A stretch of 64,000 nt of DNA from JBFWVD01 sp050246915 (GTDB lineage: Bacteria; Actinomycetota; Acidimicrobiia; Acidimicrobiales; Ilumatobacteraceae): the NCBI GenBank assembly GCA_050246915.1, contig JBFWVD010000011.1, positions 1-64,000 of the forward strand. The letters run 5' to 3'. The notes below the pieces were generated by a model. The model had not been told where the DNA came from. It made no database searches and saw nothing but the letters and a program-made list of their open reading frames with translations. Shown piece after piece: positions 26,014 to 33,135 of the stretch (positions within the stretch are counted from its first letter, which is position 1; each line of letters starts with the position of its first letter). Both the position numbers and the translations under genes were made by a program.

Positions 26014-27021
26014 TCACTCGAGCAACACCTTCGTGGGGGAGGCCGTGTCGCTCGTCTCGTAGAACTGCTCGGAGAACTTGCGCAGCGCGGTGTACCCCGC
26101 GATGTCCTGGCGGGCGAACACGGGCTTGGGCACGAAGACCTGACGACGCCAGATGCGGGCGTCCTGCTCGAACAGCTCGATGGTGTGTCGGGCGAACGCG
26201 CGCAGGTCTTCGGGCATCACGTCGGGCGACTGCGCAGAGCGGGGTAAGAAGTAGCTCACCCGCAGATCGGTGACCTCATCGTCGACCGGGGTGGCCGACA
26301 GGATGAGCCGATAGCGCGCCGCGCCGCCGTCGAACACGGCGTACGACAGGCTCACCCCGTGGTTCACGAGATACAGGCTGAGCGCCACGTCCTTGGTGCG
26401 TGGCGACTTGAACCCCAACCGGGACCGCCAACGCGTGCCCTCCGTCTCGAACCACAGCAGTTCGGGATCCTCGGGGGCCCCGTGCGTGTAGCGGAAGTGC
26501 ATCGAGTCGGCGGCGTTCTCCTGGATGAGCTGCGGATGGATCGGCTCGCCCGGCTTGTCCACCACCGCCAGCGGATAGCAGGGGTAAAAGTCGGCCTCCG
26601 ACGCCGGGAGATCGGGGAAGTCGGCGAACAGGTCAGGTAGTTCCCAACCCGGCCGCGGACCACCACCGGCCGGGTCGTGCCACAGGAACATGATCCCGTG
26701 ACGTTCGATAGTGCTCCATCGTCGGAGCCGGGCCTGGGTGGGATGGTCTTGATAGGGGACCAACGCGTTGGTCCCGTCGGTGGCCCAGTGCCAACCGTGA
26801 TACGGGCAGACCACGCAATTTCCATTGACGCGACTGTCGTAGCCCAGGTGGGCCCCGAGATGCCGACAGTGGGCGTCGAGGACCGACAGCTCACCGGTCG
26901 TGCTGCGAAACGCCACCAAGTCGTGGCCGAAATAGCGCATCGGCTTCACCCCACCGGGGGCGATCTCGGCGCTCCAACCGATGTTGAACCAGCCGGTGGG
27001 CTTCATGTTGAGAGCGATCAT
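26014..27021 (-). CDS. Rieske non-heme iron oxygenase, KshA-like (second copy)
   Basis: A 335-residue protein with the Rieske ligands in CRHLGAHLGY and CVVCPYHGW (about residues 47-73), and the mononuclear-iron region NAADSMHFRYTHGAPEDP. It shares the opening MKPTGWFNIGW and overall plan with the oxygenase at 5723-6715. It probably hydroxylates a polycyclic or alicyclic compound using an external ferredoxin reductase. It is 129 nt upstream of the SDR and divergent from the TauD-like gene. Confidence 0.9.
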   Translation of the reverse strand: MIALNMKPTGWFNIGWSAEIAPGGVKPMRYFGHDLVAFRSTTGELSVLDAHCRHLGAHLGYDSRVNGNCVVCPYHGWHWATDGTNALVPYQDHPTQARLRRWSTIERHGIMFLWHDPAGGGPRPGWELPDLFADFPDLPASEADFYPCYPLAVVDKPGEPIHPQLIQENAADSMHFRYTHGAPEDPELLWFETEGTRWRSRLGFKSPRTKDVALSLYLVNHGVSLSYAVFDGGAARYRLILSATPVDDEVTDLRVSYFLPRSAQSPDVMPEDLRAFARHTIELFEQDARIWRRQVFVPKPVFARQDIAGYTALRKFSEQFYETSDTASPTKVLLE

Positions 27022-27140
27022 CGCCGTGTACTAGCCCAACTCCCCCCGGCGCGCCCCAATCTGCTCAGGTGTCCGGCATCGGTCCGTTGACGACCTGGCT
27101 ACCCCGGGTGCTTTACGCTGGTGAGCAGGGGGTACACGTC

Positions 27141-28166
27141 ATGATCGAGACGACCGTTGATTCGGCTTCTCTGCCTGATCACGTCAACGCCGAGCTGCAC
27201 GAGACCGGGCTCCCGCTCTTCCTGCGACCGAGCGATCCGAACATCGGTGTCGACGAGTTCGTCAACTGGTTCGAGGACCATCGAGAAGCGCTCGAGCGCT
27301 TGGCGACCACCCATGGCGCGGTCGTCCTGCGCAACTTCCCGGTGAACGGAGCGGTATTCGAACGACTCGTCGATGCCTATCCGGCACCCGAGTACGGATA
27401 CGTCGGTGGGGCCACCCCCCGCCAATCACTGGGTGAGAAGGTGTTCGAGGCCACCAAGCACCCGCCCGAGAACCGACTCCCCCTCCATCAGGAGATGGCG
27501 TATCTGCCCTACTACCCGAGGATGTTGGCGTTCTTCTGCAACGTGGCCGCCGCCACCGGGGGCGAGACGATCATCGGCGACATGCGACGCTTCTCGCAGT
27601 ACGTCCCCCCGGCCTTCGCCGATCGGCTCCGCGAGCGAGGGGTGCGGTACTCACGCAACTATCGGGCACCGGGCCGGAGTTCGGGCAGCGAGGTGTGGGA
27701 CCACTACCACCGCGAATGGCCCGATGCCATGGGCACCGATGATCCCGACGAAGCCGAGCGGCTGTGCCGCACCATGGGCATGATCTCCCGGTGGGAGCCC
27801 AATGGGAGCCTGTCGCTGATCTTCACCGGCCCGGGGTACGTCCAACATCCGGTCACCGGCGAGGAGATCTGGTTCAACCAACTCCTCAACCAGTCCTACA
27901 CCGAGCAGATCATCGGCCCGTTCCGATTCGCGCTCCTGCCGGAGATCTACTCGACGGACGCACCTCCACCGGTACTGGTGTTGTACGGCGACTCGACCCC
28001 GTTCGAGCCTGATCTGGTCGACGAGCTCCACGCCCGACTCAACGACGCGGCAGTGGCCTTCCCGTGGGAAGCGGGCGACGTGATGTTGGTCGACAACTAC
28101 TACACCGCCCACGGGCGCAACCCCTTCACCGGCACTCGCGATGTGCGCGTCGCCCTCATCTCATGA
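27141..28166 (+). CDS. TauD/TfdA-family Fe(II)/2-oxoglutarate-dependent oxygenase
   Basis: A 341-residue jelly-roll oxygenase. The iron ligands are likely His and Glu in PLHQEMAY, with the distal His in AHGRNPF; the following RDVR supplies the 2-oxoglutarate Arg. It is closest in feel to SyrP/TauD-type hydroxylases. AGGGGG lies 8 nt before ATG 27141. Its stop overlaps the start of the aldolase gene (ATGA), so the two work as an operon and may hydroxylate and then cleave or decarboxylate a substrate. Confidence 0.88.
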   Translation: MIETTVDSASLPDHVNAELHETGLPLFLRPSDPNIGVDEFVNWFEDHREALERLATTHGAVVLRNFPVNGAVFERLVDAYPAPEYGYVGGATPRQSLGEKVFEATKHPPENRLPLHQEMAYLPYYPRMLAFFCNVAAATGGETIIGDMRRFSQYVPPAFADRLRERGVRYSRNYRAPGRSSGSEVWDHYHREWPDAMGTDDPDEAERLCRTMGMISRWEPNGSLSLIFTGPGYVQHPVTGEEIWFNQLLNQSYTEQIIGPFRFALLPEIYSTDAPPPVLVLYGDSTPFEPDLVDELHARLNDAAVAFPWEAGDVMLVDNYYTAHGRNPFTGTRDVRVALIS

Positions 28167-28945
28167 GCACGTCGCAAGTCGATGACCGCGTCGAGGACGC
28201 GCCGAGCTATCTCACCGCGACCGAGGCCGAGCTCCGACGAGATCTCGCAGCGTGCTATCGACTGGCGGCCTTGTTCGGTTGGAACGATCTCGTCGCCAAT
28301 CACATCTCCGCTCGACTGCCCAGAACACCAGAGTCGTTCCTGTTGAACCGTTTCGGTGATCTCTTCGAGGAGGTAACCGCGTCCAGCCTCATCGAGGTCG
28401 AACTCGCGGCCGATCCGAGCGCCGGGCATTTCGGCAATGTCAACGTCGCCGGCTTCATCATCCACAGCGCCGTGCACCAGATGCGACCCGACGCCACCTG
28501 CATCATCCATCTCCACAGCAAAGACGCCGTGGCCGTGTCGATGATCGAGGACGGTCTGCTCCCGCTGAACCAGGCCGCGATGATGATCGCCAGCGACATC
28601 GCCTACCACGATTACGAAGGGCCGGCGTTCGATCTCGGAGAACGCCAGCGGCTCCAAGCAGATCTCGGCTCCAAGAACATCATGATGCTGCGCAACCACG
28701 GCACCTTGGTGCTGGGCCGCTCCATCGCCGAGGCCTTCCAACGCTGCTACTTCCTCGAGTCGGCCTGCACGGTGCAGGTGAAGGCGATGGGTATGGGCCG
28801 AGCACTCACCGTCCCTTCCGGTGTGGCCGACGCCCGGATCGAAGGTCAGGCCCAGACCAACTTCATCCGCCACTATGCGGAGCAGAAGGTGTGGCCGGCG
28901 ATGATCCGCAGATTGAACGCGGTGAACCCGGGCTACGAGTTGTGA
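28163..28945 (+). CDS. class II aldolase/adducin domain protein
   Basis: A 260-residue class II aldolase. FGWNDLVANHISARLP opens the domain, CIIHLHSKDAVAVS carries the zinc His pair and MLRNHGTLVLG the third His. Members include fuculose- and ribulose-phosphate aldolases and decarboxylases. It is translationally coupled to the TauD-like oxygenase and overlaps the convergent BKACE gene by 13 bp at the 3' ends. Substrate unknown. Confidence 0.9.
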   Translation: MSTSQVDDRVEDAPSYLTATEAELRRDLAACYRLAALFGWNDLVANHISARLPRTPESFLLNRFGDLFEEVTASSLIEVELAADPSAGHFGNVNVAGFIIHSAVHQMRPDATCIIHLHSKDAVAVSMIEDGLLPLNQAAMMIASDIAYHDYEGPAFDLGERQRLQADLGSKNIMMLRNHGTLVLGRSIAEAFQRCYFLESACTVQVKAMGMGRALTVPSGVADARIEGQAQTNFIRHYAEQKVWPAMIRRLNAVNPGYEL

Positions 28946-29829
28946 CCGTCCCGCCCCGACAGCACCGCTGCCGCTGCGGCACCGGTGGCAACTGACCGAC
29001 CGACCACAGCGGCCAGCGCAACCGCGGCGCGCACGGTCTCAGCGTTGGTGACTCCTCCCACCTCGGCGAGGTCCTCGATGCCCACGCGCAGATGGCCGCC
29101 GCGCTCGAGCGCGTAGCGGGCCAGTGGCAGCGCGAGCAGGTCGCCACCCATCACCCCGACGTTCCAATGGAGCTTGGAGCCCTCCATCATCGACAGGTAC
29201 ATATCGAGCGCCTGCGGCGTGGGTGGCAGCCCGAAGTTGATGGCCGGTTTCCCGATGTTGAACAGGGACCTGTCACCGCCGAAGTACAGCTTCAGCATGG
29301 ATCCGGGGGCGAGCTTGCCGGCCGACTCATAGGCCAAGGCCCATCTCAGCTGCACCGGTTCGTACACCCCGACGGTGATCGGCACCGACCGCGCCAGCAT
29401 GTCGGCTGCGCACCGGTTGGCGGTCTTGAACGGGCTCCACACGTAGCCGTGCCCGACCGGCAGCCCATTGTCGTCGAGGTCATAGGGCACGGCCGCGCCC
29501 GGATCGAGCGGAGCGAGACCGAGCACGCCGGCGTCGGCGAGCGGGACCAGGTGGGCCATGTGCTCCGACGGCGACTTCCCGCTCAGGATGCCGGGGTACA
29601 GGATCGAGTCCGGGTGTACGGAGCGCACATCGCGGCACAGCCCGATCATCGTGTCGATCGACTCCGCTGAACCCAGGCGCGCATCGTGGTGATAGTGGAT
29701 GATGCCCGCGCCCTCGGCCAGGCACGTCAGCATCTCCGACAGCACACCGCTGGTGTCAGCCACCGGTGCATCATCCCGGAACGGCGAGACAGCGGCTTCG
29801 ATCACGACCGGAGTATTCATTTCAGACAC
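28933..29829 (-). CDS. BKACE family protein (beta-keto acid cleavage enzyme, DUF849)
   Basis: A 298-residue TIM-barrel protein of the BKACE family, the group of 3-keto-5-aminohexanoate cleavage enzyme (Kce). It shows VIEAAVSPF, AGIIHYHHDAR with the zinc His pair, KLYFGGDRSLFN, NVGVMGGD and HLRVGIEDL with a late zinc His/Glu region. These enzymes condense a beta-keto acid with acetyl-CoA to give acetoacetate and a CoA ester. The GTG at 29829 has AAGGG at good spacing; an ATG three codons in is an alternative. It follows the TetR gene by 13 nt and has a paralogue at 30624. Confidence 0.9.
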   Translation of the reverse strand: MSEMNTPVVIEAAVSPFRDDAPVADTSGVLSEMLTCLAEGAGIIHYHHDARLGSAESIDTMIGLCRDVRSVHPDSILYPGILSGKSPSEHMAHLVPLADAGVLGLAPLDPGAAVPYDLDDNGLPVGHGYVWSPFKTANRCAADMLARSVPITVGVYEPVQLRWALAYESAGKLAPGSMLKLYFGGDRSLFNIGKPAINFGLPPTPQALDMYLSMMEGSKLHWNVGVMGGDLLALPLARYALERGGHLRVGIEDLAEVGGVTNAETVRAAVALAAVVGRSVATGAAAAAVLSGRDGHNS

Positions 29830-29842
29830 GGGATGACCCTTC

Positions 29843-30517
29843 TCACGATGAATGATGGCCGAGCGCGGCGAACACGAAGGACAGCAGGTTCGAGCGTTCC
29901 GCCGCTGTCGGGGTCGAGCGCGACAAGACGTGGTGTTGCAACGTTGCCATCACCAGTCGCGTGACGAGACGGGCCTCAGCGACGCCCACGTGCGAGGCGA
30001 ACACACCGCTAGCCCGACCGCCGTCAATGATCATTGACACCTGCGAGGTGAGTGCCCGACCGACGGCCCGGTACAGGTCGCGATGCTCCTCGCGCAGGCG
30101 ACTGTCGTGAGCCACGAACACCCGACCGCGTGACGCCATTGCCGGATCATGGGCACGGACCATGACCTCATCGATCCATGCCTCCAACTGTGCCGTGGGT
30201 TCGTCACAACCGGCGACGGCGGCCGCGAGGCTGACGATGAGGTTGCTGTAGAGCTCCTCGGCCAACGCAGCGATGACCGCATCCTTGCTGGGGAAGTAGC
30301 GATAGAAGGCTCGGTTCGACACCCCGGCCGAACTGAGGAGCTCACGGACGTTGATGTCGAGCACGCCGTCTCGTTCGATGATCTGGCGGCCAGCGGCCAG
30401 AATCGCCTCTACCGCGACCGACGCCTCGTCGGCACGACGGCTGATGGCGCGCTGGACGGCCAGATCGCGAAGCGGTGGACTCGATTCACCCAGGGCCGAG
30501 TGCGTCGATGAGAACAT
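29843..30517 (-). CDS. TetR-family transcriptional regulator
   Basis: A 224-residue regulator. The N-terminal helix-turn-helix is NVRELLSSAGVSNRAFYRYFPSKDAVIAAL in two overlapping parts (about residues 50-80), followed by an all-alpha ligand domain. A TACGAT hexamer about 8 nt before ATG 30517 suggests a leaderless mRNA, and the palindrome GAACATTGTTC overlaps the start codon. It is flanked by two BKACE genes, one co-directional and one divergent, so it most likely represses both and is relieved by a beta-keto acid or its CoA derivative. Confidence 0.88.
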   Translation of the reverse strand: MFSSTHSALGESSPPLRDLAVQRAISRRADEASVAVEAILAAGRQIIERDGVLDINVRELLSSAGVSNRAFYRYFPSKDAVIAALAEELYSNLIVSLAAAVAGCDEPTAQLEAWIDEVMVRAHDPAMASRGRVFVAHDSRLREEHRDLYRAVGRALTSQVSMIIDGGRASGVFASHVGVAEARLVTRLVMATLQHHVLSRSTPTAAERSNLLSFVFAALGHHSS

Positions 30518-30522
30518 TGTTC
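30512..30522. promoter_or_regulatory. 11-bp palindrome over the TetR start codon
   Basis: GAACA-T-TGTTC is a perfect palindrome lying across the start of the TetR gene, next to its -10 box. A related half (GTGTTCGC) recurs about 28 bp away towards the divergent BKACE gene. This fits an autoregulatory operator, by position and symmetry. Confidence 0.4.
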
Positions 30523-30564
30523 GCGATCGTAGCGTATGGTGTTCGCAGCGGGTCCATCGAGGCC

Positions 30565-30606
30565 AAGCGATCGAGACGAAGCGATCGACACGAAGCGATC
30601 GAGACC
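30565..30606. repeat. 14-bp tandem repeat, 3 copies, in TetR-BKACE intergenic region
   Basis: AAGCGATCGAGACG at 30565, AAGCGATCGACACG at 30579 and AAGCGATCGAGACC at 30593 are contiguous with one mismatch each in copies two and three. Each copy contains the CGATCG palindrome. The array ends 17 bases before the BKACE start, in its 5' untranslated region or promoter. Confidence 0.85.
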
Positions 30607-30623
30607 ACAAGGAGCGCACCGCC

Positions 30624-31523
30624 ATGGCCACCACCACCGAGTCGCCAGTGATCATCGAAGCCGCCATCACACCACTGCGACGTGGTGTGCCTGCCCAGAG
30701 TGTCGAGGACATGGTGGCCGATGCGGTCGGCTGCATCGATGCCGGCGCCGGGATCATCCATCATCACCATGACATGCGCCTCGACGACGCCGGATCGATC
30801 CAGCAACTCATCGACACCGGGCGCCGCATCCTCGATGCCCATCCCGGGGCGCTCATCTACACCGACTACCTCACCGGGCAGGACAAGCCGGTCTGGGAGG
30901 AGAACGCTCATCTGCGCGCCATGGCCGACGCCGACGTGCTCACGATGTTCGCCGTTGATCCCGGCATCACAGCGTTCCCCAGCCGGGGCCGTGATGGCCT
31001 ACTCACGCACACCTACCTCGACGGGCTGCGCTTCTCCGAGGCCCACGAGCTCGTTGCGTTCTCCAAGGAGGTCGGTGTGCCGGTCTCGCTCGGCGTGTTC
31101 GAGCCTGGGCAACTGCGATGGATCGTCACCTACGCGCACGAGGTCGGGTTCTCCCCCGGCACCATCATCAAGCTCTACTTCGGCGGCTACCACATGGTGG
31201 ACCGCGCGAACTCGCCGGGAATCAACTTCGGCCTCCCGGGCACGCCCCACGCGCTCGACGTGTATCTCTCGATGATGGAAGGTTGCGGGCTGCCGTGGGT
31301 GGCGAGCCTGTTCGGCGACCCGATCCTCGAGTCCCCGCTGGCACGCCATGCGCTCGAACGAGGGGGACACATCCGAGTCGGCATCGAGGATGCTGCGATC
31401 GACACCGGCATGGGCAACATCGAGATGGTCGAGGCCGCCGTCGCCTTGGCCAACGAAGTCGGTCGCCCGGTCGTCACCGGCCGCGACGCGCTCGGGGTCT
31501 TGCGCAACACGGCCGCAGCCTGA
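30624..31523 (+). CDS. BKACE family protein (second copy)
   Basis: A 299-residue paralogue of the protein at 28933-29829, with VIIEAAITPL, AGIIHHHHDMRL (zinc His residues), IIKLYFGGYHM and HIRVGIEDAA. The two differ in the substrate-side segments following the HHHHD motif and at the C-terminus, so they may accept different beta-keto acids. AAGGAG lies 10 nt before ATG 30624; the long frame back to 30351 crosses the TetR gene and is not coding. It is divergent from TetR across the triple 14-bp repeat. Confidence 0.9.
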   Translation: MATTTESPVIIEAAITPLRRGVPAQSVEDMVADAVGCIDAGAGIIHHHHDMRLDDAGSIQQLIDTGRRILDAHPGALIYTDYLTGQDKPVWEENAHLRAMADADVLTMFAVDPGITAFPSRGRDGLLTHTYLDGLRFSEAHELVAFSKEVGVPVSLGVFEPGQLRWIVTYAHEVGFSPGTIIKLYFGGYHMVDRANSPGINFGLPGTPHALDVYLSMMEGCGLPWVASLFGDPILESPLARHALERGGHIRVGIEDAAIDTGMGNIEMVEAAVALANEVGRPVVTGRDALGVLRNTAAA

Positions 31524-31580
31524 GCGCGCTCGTCTCGCTACGGTGTGCCTGGCGCGTAGCGACACGCGTGGGGAGGCGTC

Positions 31581-32399
31581 ATGAAGGACCTTGCCGGAAA
31601 GATCGCGGTTGTCACCGGCGCCGCCAACGGCATCGGACGGGCCGTGGCGCACGAACTGGCGGGAGCCGGCATGCACGTGGTGCTGGCTGACATCGACGCT
31701 GAGAAGGTCGATGCTGCGGCGGCCGCGGTACGCCAGCTCGGTGTGCAATCGATCGGCGTCGCGGTCGACGTGCGCAGCCGCGAGGACATGGTTCACCTCG
31801 CCGATGCCGCAGCGGCGATCGGGCCGGTCAGCGTGCTCCACAACAACGCCGGCGTCGGGCTCATCGAACCGATCGTCACCACGACCGCCGAGGACTGGCG
31901 GTGGGTGATGGACGTGAACTACTTCGGCATCATCAACGCTTTGGAGGTCTTTCTCCCCCGCATGCTGGCGTTGCCCGGCGAGAAGCACATCGTGAACACC
32001 GGGTCGATGTCTGGGCTGCACACGGCTCCGACCCTTGCCGGGTACAACGCATCGAAGTACGCGGTGGTCGGACTCTCCGAGGCGATGCACGCCGAACTCG
32101 GGCCGCAAGGTATTGGCGTGTCTTTGGTCTGTCCCGGGCTCGTGGGCACGGGCATCCAAGGGCGCTCGCGTCGCCTGCGCAGTGCCCAGAGCAGCCCGGT
32201 CATCGAGGTGGCCAGTTCGCATCAGCACGGGACGTGGGACGCGCTGCGGATCGTGTCGCCCGAGTCAGTGGCCCGCGCCGTGTTGCGAGGCATCCGCGAC
32301 AACGAGCTGTACGTGATGACCGACCCGGAGGACCGGGTGGTCGTCGAAGGTCGGTTCCAGCGCATTCTCGACTCGTTCAGCCGAGCAGTCTTCGACTGA
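31581..32399 (+). CDS. short-chain dehydrogenase/reductase
   Basis: A 272-residue classical SDR with TGAANGIG (residues 12-19), NNAG, the catalytic Ser in NTGSMSGLH and YNASK. It follows the BKACE gene by 57 nt on the same strand and has GGGGAGG before the ATG. A role in oxidising a hydroxy acid to the beta-keto acid used by BKACE would fit, but is inference. Its stop codon lies inside the first unit of the tandem repeat at 32391-32435. Confidence 0.9.
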   Translation: MKDLAGKIAVVTGAANGIGRAVAHELAGAGMHVVLADIDAEKVDAAAAAVRQLGVQSIGVAVDVRSREDMVHLADAAAAIGPVSVLHNNAGVGLIEPIVTTTAEDWRWVMDVNYFGIINALEVFLPRMLALPGEKHIVNTGSMSGLHTAPTLAGYNASKYAVVGLSEAMHAELGPQGIGVSLVCPGLVGTGIQGRSRRLRSAQSSPVIEVASSHQHGTWDALRIVSPESVARAVLRGIRDNELYVMTDPEDRVVVEGRFQRILDSFSRAVFD

Positions 32400-32435
32400 C
32401 CAGCATTCCACTGACCACCTTTCGACTGAACACCT
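32391..32435. repeat. 15-bp imperfect tandem repeat, 3 copies, spanning the SDR stop codon
   Basis: TTCGACTGACCAGCA (32391), TTCCACTGACCACCT (32406) and TTCGACTGAACACCT (32421) are contiguous. The first copy includes the last two sense codons and the TGA stop of the SDR, so each later copy carries a copy of the stop region. The third runs into the -10 box of the nitroreductase gene. Confidence 0.75.
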
Positions 32436-32440
32436 AAGGT
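32435..32440 (+). promoter_or_regulatory. -10 box (TAAGGT) for leaderless nitroreductase gene
   Basis: TAAGGT sits exactly 6 nt before ATG 32447, which has no ribosome-binding site. This is the spacing expected when transcription starts at the A of the ATG. The same box and spacing recur before the leader ORF at 53542. Confidence 0.5.
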
Positions 32441-32446
32441 CGCGCC

Positions 32447-33100
32447 ATGCAGTTCGAAGACATGGATGTGGCGTCGGTCGACTACGTGCTGTCCACCACT
32501 CGTTCGGTTCGCTATCGCCTCGACCTCGATCGTCCCGTGCCCCGTGAGGTCATTGTGGAGTGCCTCGACCTCTCGCAGCAGGCACCGACCGGGGGTAACA
32601 GCCAGAACTGGCGTTGGATCGTGGTCACCGACGCGGCGGTCCGCGCCGAGGTCGCAGCCATCTATCGACGGTGCGAGAACGGACTGTTCGAACGGCAGGT
32701 GCAGCGCTACACCGAGTCCGGGCAACCGGACATGGCCCGGGTGTACGACGCCGCTGGCCATTTGCGCGACGTCATCGACCGGGTGCCGGTCCACGTGTTC
32801 GCCTGTGCGCGCGCTCCCAAGGACATCTCCGCCAACGTCATCGCCGGGTCGGTGTACGGATCGATATACCCGGCGGCGTGGAGCTTCATGCTCGCGCTGC
32901 GCAGCCGCGGACTCGGCTCGGTGCTCACCACGCTGCACCTCATGGCCGAGGATGAGATGGCCGAACTGCTCGGCATCCCCGAGGGCTACCGGCAGGTTGG
33001 CCTCATCCCGGTTGCCTACACCAAGGGCCTGGAGTTCTCGCGGGCCAAGCGGCCGCCGGTTGACTCCATCGTGTCATGGGACCATTGGTCCGAGAGCTGA
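32447..33100 (+). CDS. nitroreductase family protein
   Basis: A 217-residue FMN-dependent nitroreductase-fold protein. The FMN phosphate site shows as TRSVRYRLDL, and the family motif as LDLSQQAPTGGNSQNWRW; AAWSFMLALRSRGLGS and YRQVGLIPVAYTKG complete the fold. It probably reduces a quinone, nitro compound or enone, or acts as a dehydrogenase. The start is taken from the leaderless -10 spacing; an in-frame ATG at residue 6 exists. It converges on the APH-fold gene. Confidence 0.9.
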   Translation: MQFEDMDVASVDYVLSTTRSVRYRLDLDRPVPREVIVECLDLSQQAPTGGNSQNWRWIVVTDAAVRAEVAAIYRRCENGLFERQVQRYTESGQPDMARVYDAAGHLRDVIDRVPVHVFACARAPKDISANVIAGSVYGSIYPAAWSFMLALRSRGLGSVLTTLHLMAEDEMAELLGIPEGYRQVGLIPVAYTKGLEFSRAKRPPVDSIVSWDHWSES

Positions 33101-33135
33101 TCGCCGCGACCGGAGAGCTGGGATCGAACCGACCG

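Noticed and set aside
27087..27119. TTGACG and TACGCT as a -35/-10 pair before the TauD-like gene
   Set aside because: The spacing is 21 bases, longer than normal for a sigma-70-type promoter, so it was not listed.
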